From Syngnathus acus (lineage: Eukaryota > Chordata > Actinopteri > Syngnathiformes > Syngnathidae): DNA of 64,000 nt. Below are positions 25,912 to 36,956 of the stretch, piece by piece. The translations under genes and the position numbers were made by a program. The DNA lies in assembly GCF_901709675.1 (NCBI RefSeq), contig NC_051098.1, positions 13,731,918-13,795,917 on the forward strand, read 5' to 3'. Below the pieces are notes generated by a model. It ran no database searches. It saw nothing but the letters and a program-made list of their open reading frames with translations, and was not told the DNA's origin. Each line of letters begins with the position of its first letter. Position 1 is the first letter of the stretch.

Positions 25912-26300
25912 AATGCAAGACATTAAATCCTGTACCTAAATCTGACTAAAAAACATAAAATATTTGGAGTTTATCAATTGTAATTACAAATTTGTTTAGA
26001 GTAGTTTTACTGCTGGTCTTTCTTTTATGCTTCATTTAACGGTTGCCACACCCGTGATCATGCCGACAAAATTAAAGACAAATGAATTCAATTTTGAAAC
26101 TTGTGATCTCATGTATTTACACACAGCAGACTCCAGAAAACAAACATGTCCCGTTTCTCCCTGAGATGAGCATGAGATGGAAGATGTCTTAATGGCGATG
26201 TGCCAAGTCCTTATCGAAAGCAGCTTTTCTAGTTGTGAAAATGTTCCTTAACCTTGGCGGCATGAGCTCCTCAACGAAATATTCGTTGATAACGTGCGGA

Positions 26301-28901
26301 CTAACAGATGTTTTTGATATCGCTGTCCTGCGTGAGGTGGACGCTGTAATCCGAGTTCCAGTCTCTCTCGAAAACGTCCCTTAGTTGCGATTGAACGCTT
26401 GGCTCAAGGGACGAGGTCGCCGTCTGGTTGACCACAATTGCAGAGCCTGCAGTGTTGACAAAGTAGTCGCCGCACCAGTTCGACGTACCTTAAGAAATAC
26501 AAGCAACCTGACATCAGTCCCATATTAAGTCAGCTGGCTAACATTAGCAATCACATCTTACCGATATAAGCCACTTGGTCTGTCACCATGTACTTGTTGT
26601 GATTGACCCTGGCGTACGGGATCCGCTTCTGCTCGGCGCTGGCTGGAACCACGAAGAGTCGCTGTTGACAATAGAGACATGGTGACTGTCCTGAGCGTCT
26701 GGACTACTCGCCACAATACGCGGCTACTCACCACCTGGATGTCCAGCTTGCTCTTTGGGTCATAGACTGATGCCAGCGACTTGAGGAAAGTCAACATGGC
26801 GGGCGGCGTGTGGGACCAGCAGCTGATCAGGAGGCGCACTCGCACGTGCTTCTCATAGGCCACCCGTCGCAGCTGGGTGTCAATATCAGCCCAGTACCTG
26901 TGGGTTTGCCACGTTCAACCGGAACATGTCAATCAAGTCATTCGCCAAAAGAAAAATGCTAATTGCAACAATCTAGTTACACCAGCGGTTAGCCTAGCTT
27001 CTTCAACTCCAATCAACCAGGTTCTTAGCTTAGGTTGAGCAGCTAGCCATTAGCAACGGATCCACCATTGCTAATAGCAATCCAGACGATCTCGGCCGGA
27101 TGATCCTGTTAAGATTCTAACGCTTGTTGCATGTGTGAGTATAGCCCGCGTTACCTTCTGAGATGTGAGAACTCCATGATGGGCATGTAGTTCATGACTG
27201 CGATATAGACAAAACTCTGGGCATCCTCCATCACGTTCAAGATGGACTCCAGGTCTAACGTCCTGCCGGTGGCACACAAGGACAGAGGAGAACTCTGTTG
27301 AAGGAGAAGAAGTTGTTAACACGACAACAACCACTGAGACAAAGTTTAGTTTGATGTTGTTCCACACCGTCAAGTAGACGTTGGACGGGGTGTCGTTGAG
27401 TCTCAGTTTGAGTGGAGTTTCTTTGTTGTAGAGGGTAGAGAAGCTGGAGGGCCAGGGTGATGGGATGGACTGGCTGGTCCCCAGGAACCAGTAGGCTTCG
27501 AAGATCTTGCCCAGGTCTGCGGCCAGGCAGCTGCAGTTGTACACCACCACGCCCAACTCCTTCACCTGACAATCACATTCAAACGCAACTTTGAGTCTGT
27601 TTGCAAACAACGAGAGATGTTCTCCGTATTTGTCTACCTGCGTGAGGGATCTCCAGTCCATGTTGGCGCTTCCTATGTACATGTGTTTCTTATCCACCAC
27701 CCAAAATTTGGTGTGCAGGACCCCTGTGGTCAGCTCCCTCATTTTCACTATCCTGATGTCAGCCCCTAATACACACAAATTAGTTTTTTAACTTTCAAAT
27801 GGGTTACCTGAACAGTCAATTTAGGTAACTGTATCATCGGCAGCTCTTTTGTTTATTCAACAAGTCTAATGTAGAATTTGACATCATTTTTAATGTCTAC
27901 ACAAGAGTACTAAAGTATATTTTGATAATAACCTGAATCATTGAGCCTTCTGAGATCTTCGGTCGTCTGACCGTCTTGCGGGGCGCTGACGGCGATGCGG
28001 ACCGTCAAGGAACCCGACAGCTCGGCCAATTTCTTCAGAACGTTCTCACCCTGCGCTTACAAACACAAGATGTTAAAGAAGGGACAGGCGGACAAGACAA
28101 GTAGTTTTCGCACCTGATCTGCGCTGGGTTCGTGGGTGCCCGTGTCTTGGTTAGTGAGGGTCCAGTAGAAGGAGGCGATGTCTACGCTACTGCGGGCCTG
28201 GAGCATCAGCTGCAGCCACGCTTGGTAGGTGGAACCGTGAGACGGGTCGCTGGAGTTAAAGCGCAAGCCCTCGGGGATGCTCTCCACCAGGGAAATCCTG
28301 AGACAGATCAAGTTAGATTAGTTTGGACATTTCAGATGTCCCAGTTTTCTTGAATGCAGCATTTTGTTTTTCATTTCACAGCACTTTCATCCTTTTTTAG
28401 TCACTGTTCCTTTTGATGTTGTTTCCTTACTTGCAAGGGTCCGAGCAGGATTTCAGGTCAAGTCGCAGATCACCGGCGATTTTGGACGTTTCAGTGGAGG
28501 CATCAGGTGCTAGCAGGTTGTAGAGCGCCATGGCGGAAAGGAGCAAAGTGGCGATGGAGGCTACTGCCACCAAACAGCAGGAGTACTGCCAGTCGAGAGG
28601 ACAAAACATGATTGTGTGAGGCGACCTTTGAACCGGAATCAGGTGTCGGATCGCGTCGTACCGTTTGAGCTTTGCTGTTCGAGTCCGACCGCCTCTGGAA
28701 CACGTCCGACAACTGGGGAACAAAAACGAACACTAGTAAAGGAACTGAGGTTAATCATTTCCTACTAATACAAAGACATTTTCTCAATTTCTTTCAGTGA
28801 TTATTAGAGCATTGTTAGAGACGTCACGCCAATGTTGTGCATCTCACACATATAAGTAGTAATGAACTTGGTACCTTCTCATAGGGCACGTCAATCTTCA
28901 T
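26301..28901 (-). CDS. pld3: Phospholipase D3 (5'-3' exonuclease of lysosomes)
   Basis: Eleven coding exons on the minus strand, all GT-AG and in phase: 28901-28875, 28712-28662, 28585-28431, 28297-28114, 28050-27933, 27765-27638, 27565-27368, 27294-27155, 26897-26732, 26661-26562 and 26488-26301 (TAG). The product is 484 aa (human 490). A short cytosolic tail (MKIDVPYEK...) precedes a signal-anchor helix at about 27-52, giving a type II membrane protein. Two HKD motifs form the active site: HTKFWVVD (H196, K198, D203) and HNKYMVTD (H410, K412, D417). [19 protein letters not shown] and [17 protein letters not shown] match PLD3 better than PLD4. N-glycosylation sites include NCS and NQT. PLD3 degrades single-stranded nucleic acid in endolysosomes and so limits TLR9 signalling. 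The second HKD keeps Asp where I remember human PLD3 having Glu. Confidence 0.95.
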
Positions 28902-29602
28902 GTTCACACAGCAAGTTTCTCTGCCTTTATCCTCAGAGGACTTCTTCGCTAAAAACAAGCATGTGATGTATCAACACAAAGAATCACATGATCACACACT
29001 CACACAGAGAAGCTTCCAGGATTGCATTTACTTCACACATCAATTGATGATTTCAAGTAATTCTGAAGTTAAGATTGAGAGAATGGGTGGTTTTGTAGTT
29101 AAGATTGGGAAACCGCAAGACTTCCCTTTTTCTCTTTGACTTTAGCTGATTTAATCACAAATAGTCTCATGCATTGCATTAAATGTGAAAATATTTGCAG
29201 ACTAGTGCATATTTCCATTGTGACTAACCACAGCAATGCGGATGTACCTATATTTGATCACATAACTTATAGATAAATGTAATATAAGCATTAATTAAGT
29301 TCATTTGAATTTACTGTAAGAGTTTTTAAAACAGTTTACTTTTTTAAAAAGCTTTACATTTTATTTCTAAAATATTCTTACATCACATTTTAATAACATT
29401 ATTTGACTCTTTTTACTCTACAAAGAAAGTCGCAAACCAACGCCGTTAAGTATTTTTTTAAAAGAACACGACGTTAATAATAAATAGATCTATTATTTAC
29501 TTCAATTCACAGCTTCCATTTAGACTCGCTTGTTTTGCTGAGCCTGCACAAACACGTCGCTTTCAAAAGAAAAACAAGCTTTCAAAAAAAGAATTGACGC
29601 AC

Positions 29603-29850
29603 CTCCTTTCAATCTTGTCTTTTCACTGAAGTCCCAGTCAATAACGTCGGTATTTGAATAAGACAAAAATGGTCATTTAAAATGACCTTTCCTCACGATT
29701 TCTTTTAACAAAAACAAAGAAAACAGATCACAACAGGCCCCCGTACAGTAGTAAAACGCGTGTGACAGTCATGTGACCTGAGTAAGCCAATGAGGAAGGG
29801 GGGGAGTCATGTGACGCGCGAGGGCGAGTTATTGTTATTTGCATGCAGTT
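29603..29850 (-). promoter_or_regulatory. Putative pld3 promoter with two CLEAR/M-box-like elements
   Basis: GTCATGTGAC occurs twice, at 29768-29777 and 29806-29815, with a CCAAT box between them (around 29787). The palindrome-like motif is one base from the TFEB/CLEAR element GTCACGTGAC and matches the MITF/TFE M-box TCATGTGA. PLD3 is lysosomal, so a TFEB-type element would make sense. A possible non-coding first exon ends at a donor (AAAGGAG/gtgcgt) at 29603/29602. The promoter assignment is inferred; no TATA box is obvious. Confidence 0.5.
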
Positions 29851-32800
29851 TCAAACGCTACCGCTAGATATCGCTGTCATCCCGCTCATGTCAAACACTT
29901 TAAGAGGAAAAGTACCTGCCAGGTGATGTGAATTTTGAGTCAGCCCCGCAGGCTACATAACTTTTAATCATTTGATATTTAACAAATGTCGATTGACAAC
30001 GTCATATGTTAATAAGAGTGGTGAGGGAATTGTAACAGATGCCCGAGAAGGTAAAGAAGTCAATAACTCTCAATCGATCAATATTTATTTATATGCGAGT
30101 ATTTAATCACGCTAGGTCAAATAATGAGTACAAGTCATAAAAAATATGTTAAAACAGTTCACACGCAGACCAAACGAATAAATCTTACCGAATATTGTGT
30201 TTGATTTGGTTTCATTAAGAGTTAGCTATACCTGCACTGACTGAATGCAAAAACGTGTGTGTATTTGAATGAATACAGTATTCCTATTTTAACATTTAAA
30301 AGATCCAGAAAATAAAAATATTCAAAATGATGATGTAAAAAATGCACTAGAAAAACCCGGATGAGAATTAACTCGTGTTTCTATGCTCATTGGCAGGGGA
30401 CAGGGACGACGCCATTGAAGTACCGTTTCAGAACATCAATAAAGCAACTTCTTGAAAAGCCTTGGTGAGTACACAAAAATTCATATCATGTCAAAGGCCT
30501 TCCGCTGCAAACCTTAAACTGACAAAGCCTGACTGTGCTCCCATTTGACCAAATGATACCTGAAATGTTAATACAATAGAGAAAGTATGTCGTGTGTTTT
30601 CAACAGCACTCAGGGTTAAGAGTGTGGAATGTGTGTCTATGATTGCCGATTTGTTTTGTCGGGGGCTGAAACTTAACGTTTGATAAGAAAGAAAAGAAAT
30701 TCCGAGATTATCACTTCAAAAAGGTAAAAGAACCACCCCGTTTAATTGAGAGTTAAAACAAGTACAGTCAGACAGTTTGCTTGACAAACTTGTGTGCTAT
30801 TATCTATTGTTAGAAGCAATTTCTGTTTCCCAGACTCATTTAACGTTTATGGCCTCTACGATGCCCGGTTATGGCACAGTCATAAATGCTGACTTCAACA
30901 GTCAAGCTGCTAGTCTTGATATTGTATTTCCGTCATTTAGTACACTCGATACACAATAGTGTTTATGTTATCTGCTGGAAAAGTTAGAACTAATTTGCTA
31001 ATACAGTGAAATGTTTTCTTTCAAGGTATGATTTTTGTAGTTAAGCTAATCCGTCGACTTGATGGTAAATTCCATGCAAGGTTGTCAGTGGTGTAAAATG
31101 ACTCATTGGTGACGTCATTGCTGGGTTGTTTATGTAACTATATGACTAACTTGACGTCGAGGTAGGTGTGTGCATCAGGGAACACAGTGAGAGTCACAAA
31201 GCAGGAACAAGAGGAAAATGCACTGGTGGGTCTTTTTGGTCCTCCAAGGCCTTCTATCATAACAAGTACATTGATACATTTTATATTTGTTTCATAAAAA
31301 TGTTGTGTTTGTAGGTTTGGTTAATTGACAGTAAAATGGTAAAAAAGGGTGCTTGTGCTTTGCAAGTGATAAACTGCACACAATCGTGCTTGCAAAGAGG
31401 TTATCTGTCAACCTTCACCTGATGCTAAACTGCCAGTCCATTTCTCCCTTCCAACCCCCCTTCACCATTTTACCCCATACCGTGCGTGTTCCCACCTCCC
31501 TGGTCTCAGAGTCCAGCTCGCACAGAGAGTGGGCGGCAGGGGTCAGAAAGAACTGGACGAGAGTCAAAATCGATTCCTAATCACGTGGCGTGCGCTCTCA
31601 AAATCGCTCAAAGAAGTGAGGCGAAACCTGAGGCTTCGGGGATATGCGTGGAACGCCACCAACAGGAAGCGGACGATCTTGGCGTAGAACTGGAGGGGTC
31701 CCAAGTTTCGATGAGAGGATCATAGAACCAAGACAAGCTTGGGGAAAATCTGAGCTGACTTGATGTTTGAAGGACCATATTTGGGTGGGATGGAAAGAGG
31801 CGGATGGATTTCGAGACCGGGGCAGTTCTTTGGACTTACGGACCAATGACGGGAAAGCGGAGCTCGCCCTGAATGATTACAAAATAGAAGAATAAACACA
31901 TGAGAAAGCAAAGATACACCTCTGTGCTGCGTTTCTTGTGTAATCTTTTTAAAATATTTCAAATCAATTGCGGAGTGATAGATCCAGTCAAGAGGTTCTG
32001 AATTTGAGTAAAGGTTGTGATAGTTTATAAAAACAAATACACCTAAAATGGAAAAGGAATCACCTTTGTACACGCTTTCAAGGAAATCAATTTTTTTGCG
32101 TAATCCTGCCCAGAAACTACTGATTAAAAAAAAAAAAAAAAAAGCTTTTTTTGGCCTTCATTACATAAACCAACACGGTGGCAATTTTCTTGCGTTGACC
32201 ACATTGAAATTGTGTCCAAATGGAATTTTAGAAAATAAAAAAAAATAAAAAGTCAAAACAGGTGAGGGCGGACAGAGGAAGGCCCGGTTCCTAAACTCTT
32301 CGGGAGTTTTAACCCTTAAAGCTTTGACACGGCCGAGGATTTCCTCTGCATTGTTGGGCTAAGACACAAGAATCACAAACACGGCGGGAGTTGAGCTTTT
32401 AAAGGAGGAGTCCGTTGGCCGCTTTGGCAAACAGGATTTGGAGCCTTAGGAAGGTTTCGGATGACAAAGATGATTTTTTTTTACACCTTTTAGTGACTTC
32501 ATCATGTTCATTCCCACGTTTGGCCATTCAGAATGAGGAAGAGAAGCCCCAGCCAGGTAACAAGGAAGCGAGTTGTCACGGCAACCCCTTTTAGGTCACT
32601 ATCAGTGGTCTTATCGGTCTCTCAATGTCATCAGTCACCGTCACATTCCGCCATTTTATTCTTTTGTAATCATGCGTGGGCTGTGATTGGCTAACATCAC
32701 TTCCTGCTTCCGCTTTCAAACTTTATATAGTAGAATTGCAAGGAATCATTTTATTATTCATTTAATATTCTCAGCGTGCCCATTAATCATCCAGCCACTT

Positions 32801-33179
32801 TCCGAAATTCACATTTGAGACGTTTTTCGATCCTTTTCCGTATGTTTCCGTCCCCCGGCTCGCCGCTAATGTTAGCATGGATACGCTAATGTGAGGCGAC
32901 AGTCTTTTACTGCTGCCACCGCCCCCCCACTTTAAAAGTCACTCTGTCGTCCCGTCCCCTCTTATCAGCGCGGCGTCCCGGCCGAAACCCCCCACACCCG
33001 CCCCACCTGTAGCGCCCAGGCTCATTACTCATTAACCAGGACTTCCTTTATCAAGCCCAGACAACCAGCAGGTCACTGGCCGACCCGCAGCGTTAGCTTT
33101 CGGGCGCGCCTCAAAACTAGAATTTAGTCCTAACCAATCTTCTGTGTGTTTTTTTTTTTTTAAACTATTTGTGGCAGCC

Positions 33180-33325
33180 AAATTTTGTGTTGTCAAACTG
33201 GACTGAATCTAAATTTGTCTTGAAACCAAAATGGCTGACTCTGTTTGGCTTCTTGAGACTTTTTTTGTGGGTCTACTCATGATGGACCTCCATGCTACTA
33301 AGTCAAATTAATTTTGCACTCTGAC
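33180..33325 (-). repeat. Dispersed repeat, copy 1 (inverted)
   Basis: On the minus strand this carries ATCATGAGTAGACCCACAAA, then AAAAGTCTC, then GCCATTTTG. The same ordered blocks occur on the plus strand near 35890 and 36155. Similarity is by eye; ends are approximate. Confidence 0.55.
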
Positions 33326-34116
33326 ATTTTAAAAAATCAATATTGTATATTTTTTCAATGAAACTACAATTGATTGTTTATTTTACGGATAATTGATCAA
33401 ATGTAATTGAATGCCCAACCTGAGTCCACAAACAAGACATGCATATTTCACAAACTAACATTTCCCTGATTAATGGTCTTCTCCACCGTGTGATGTCACA
33501 AGGCGGGCATCCGGGCGTTCAGCTAGGCGGGCGCCCGGCGCTGTGACCTGATGGCGCTCCAGATAACGACCCCCCCCCCCCCCCCACACACCCCTTCTAC
33601 TCCATTAGTGCCCACTCAAGTCTGTTTGATGTTAATGGCCGCCGGCTTGAGCTGACCGTCTGCAATCTTCCACACTGAGAGGGCTCTCCGGTTAGTGCCT
33701 GAACAGAAATATGAAAATAAAGGCAGGTTGAGTAATCATTAATGCGGCAGGTATGCCCCGCGTCGGCCTTATCAGCTGGCAGGCAGCCTAGATTAGGATT
33801 TTGAAAAGCGTAGGGAAAAAAAAAAAAAACTATCAGCAGCCGTCTGATTAGTCGAGCCTTGAGGTCGGGAGTGAGGGGACCGCTGGGGTACGACGGGGTC
33901 GGCAAACTTTTGCGCTCGAGGGCAATTAGAAGGGGGGAAAAAATCTATTTTATTTATTGTGTGTGTGGGTACATGATTTTTGTGTTTATGCGTTGTTGTC
34001 AAAATCCAAATAATTTCATAATGTCACGCACACACACTCATATTCTCTGGATCAAACAAGGGTGGGGTTGGGGCAGGGTCAGTGTGAGACTTCCAACTGA
34101 TCCCATCAAACCTATC

Positions 34117-34246
<130 letters not shown>

Positions 34247-34618
34247 ACAGTAGTAAAAACCTGAAAGAATCCTCCTTTACCTCCCCTCCTCCCCCCAACT
34301 TCACCTCTTTCTCCTCCATAAACCCTCCACTACCACCACCGCAACCTACCGGGACATCCAGGTGCGACTACACACTCACATACACAAACACACACACACG
34401 CCGAGCTCCAAAAACTGACATCCACGCCTCTTAACAGTCATAATGCATACTTGAAATTTGATGCACAGAATGAGATTTTGTTTTCCTTTTAGTTGCGAGT
34501 GTACAAGTAGGGAGGGGGCGGGGTCAGGGTGTGCTGGGTTGATGGTGGTTGTTCGGCGGTCCCCCCTGCACTGATAGATAGAGCGTGCGCTATTAGCTCA
34601 GTGCCAGGTGAGTCTGTG

Positions 34619-34631
34619 AGTAAACACAGCA
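34619..34631 (+). promoter_or_regulatory. Forkhead-type motif in a candidate enhancer
   Basis: AGTAAACACAGCA contains GTAAACA, the classic forkhead (FOXA) site. It is followed at once by GACAATGG, a SOX-like word, and CCCATTGTTCT lies about 50 bp on. An identical 13-mer is found at 45329-45341. Confidence 0.35.
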
Positions 34632-35817
34632 GACAATGGTTCCAGCCCATCTCCTCCTGTCAGTCGGGCTCTGTCAAAGCCGCCCATTGTTCTGAGACTC
34701 CACTGTGAGAGAATATAGAACCCCCCCCCACCTTCCACGCCTCCCATGTGCACGCGCTAACACGCAACAGCTTGCATGCGAGCCGGTTTCGGCTATTAGA
34801 AGCCACGCGCGTGTCTTTTTATTTATTCGTTAGGGGAGAGCCGCTGTTTGAGTTAAGCCGCCCGCCGCGGGCGTAATGCGCGTCGCACGTCTCCTCCCTG
34901 CTTGGAACTGCATAACCACCACGACGACGAAAACACTTAACGCTAGCGACGCTTTCCATGCGATGCACGCCGCAAAACAGCTGCCATTTACGGACACCAA
35001 ACAAATGTTTTCCGTCAAAAGCTAACTCACCGACACAGACGTTTCCAAAATGTACATCCTATCCAAATGTAGCTTTTTGGTTATCGATATTGAGCCGAGA
35101 GAAGCGAAACGATCACTTTTACGACATTGTTATCGAAAGCAACTTTGACAATATTTGTATTCGCGTAGCTTCCTTCCCACCAGCACGACTTCTCGGTTTG
35201 TCATTAGAGGTGCAGGAACGGCGCATCCCTCCGCCTAGGGGAGCATCCCCGCTCCTCCTCTGTCACCATATTGTGCAAACACACCATGCAAACATGGCCG
35301 TGCTGGCCATATGTGTTTGTGACGTATACGGCCATGTGTCGGAGCAAATTAGAAGCAAAGCAAAAGAGGCCGCCATCAAAAGTGTGAAATAGTGACGGAG
35401 AAACACAGAGAGGTCTTTGTGTGTCTTATCCTCTCCTCAAAAGTTGTCTCACACTTTAAACCCCATGACTTGTTCACCTGGCACCCCCTCCCACCCCCCA
35501 AAAAACATGGCCGCCCTCCACACCCCGTCCCATTCATCCCAATGCAAACACTCCCGCCTGCCGCAGGAACAAAAGCTGCCGTGAATAATGGCAGCCAAAT
35601 GTCACCGTTTTCTTTCGCGGCCGTCGCCGCCGCCTTTCGGCTCGCTCCACCGGGAAGGGCCCGGCCCACTGTTAACCATTAACGCAACACCTGAAGCGGC
35701 AACAATGAACAGAAATCCAGGGCGGAGTCAAAGTAGAGCTGGAATCGAAGCCGTAAAAAAAACATCCTATTAGTGTCGCTTTGGAGTTCTTCTCTCCTTG
35801 TTGTTTTCAGGCAAAAT

Positions 35818-35970
35818 GGAATTTTTTTAAAAATTCTGCCCCCGAAGCAAGTTTAACTTATTAAACTGCAATTTGGTAGGCATGTCTATCATGAGTACAC
35901 CCACAAAAAAGTCTCATCATGCCAATTTTGGAAAGACAATGGAAGTCTGCCATTTTGTTTTTAAATATCC
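35818..35970 (+). repeat. Dispersed repeat, copy 2
   Basis: Ordered blocks CTGCCCCCGAAGCAAGTTTAA, CTATCATGAGTACACCCACA, AAAAAGTCTCATCATGCCAA and GTCTGCCATTTTG match copy 3 about 260 bp downstream and copy 1 in inverse orientation. Function and class are unknown. Confidence 0.6.
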
Positions 35971-36079
35971 CATTTTAAGTCATTGTTGGTAGCCCTTCAA
36001 TTATGTCTGATTGCTACTAAACTTGAGCAATATCTACCAGACACGGTTTATTCAAAATTTTTCAAATGTCATGATGACT

Positions 36080-36235
36080 CTTTGAATCTTTTTTTGGGGA
36101 AACTCTGCCCCCGAAGCCAGTTTGACTTGGCACCGAGAAACCCTGTAGGTGTGTCTATCATAAGTAGGCCCGCAAAAAAGTCAGACCAGAAAAGATACAG
36201 GCAGTCTGCCAATTTGGTGGCAAGCATGTCGAAAT
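36080..36235 (+). repeat. Dispersed repeat, copy 3
   Basis: Contains CTGCCCCCGAAGCCAGTTTGA, CTATCATAAGTAGGCCCGCA, AAAAAGTC and GTCTGCCAATTTGG in the same order as copy 2. Together they form a direct pair. Confidence 0.6.
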
Positions 36236-36854
36236 GATGGCCTAAACAATTTCCTTTGAATGATTCTTTTTTTTTTTTAACATTTTAACTGGAGGATTAC
36301 TTTTTTTTTTTTAAATTGATATTACGACACCCTCCAGACGATGGTGACAAAACTGCAAGCTTTTTCTCTCTGCCGCCGCTTCTTCTTCTTCTTGCTGACT
36401 TCCCTCCACAGGAGACTGCGGCCATCACCATCAATACCTCGCTGTGTTCCGTCCCTTTTCGGGCCAACACTGCTGCCTTTGTGCCAGCGCAGTGCTCGAT
36501 GAGACTAAAATGTAATGCACTTTAATTGCAGCCTTGTGGGGCTGCCGTGCGTGTGCGTGCCCGTGTGTGTGTGTGTATAAAGTGAAGAGAGGAAACAATA
36601 TTTTTAGCTTGCGATTCAGCGACGACATGCCGTTGAATGACGGAGCAGGGAAATAATCGTTTTGTTATACGTCCAAATTTCCAGCTGTATCGACACGGGT
36701 GAAGTATGTGGCATGTTCCATAGAAGTAAAAAAAAAAAAGTTTCCATAAAAAAATGCATTTTTATTATTTAACGAAAGATAGCGATGATGCAAAATATTA
36801 GCATCTATCTTGTAATATGTAGCGTCCAAAACAACATTTATTGGCAGTTTAACT

Positions 36855-36956
36855 CCATCCATCCATCCATCCATCCATCCATCCATCCATCCATCCATCC
36901 ATCCAATCATCCATCCATCCATCCATCCATCCATCCATCCATCCATCCATCCATCC
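36855..36956. repeat. (ATCC)n microsatellite
   Basis: About 25 tetranucleotide units with one interruption (CCAATC near 36903). On the minus strand it produces an artefactual MDGW peptide repeat. Confidence 0.95.

Noticed and set aside
20300-26290. HIPK4, which lies between PLD3 and PRX in human
   Set aside because: No kinase motifs were seen on either strand between prx and pld3, so the gene appears absent or relocated.
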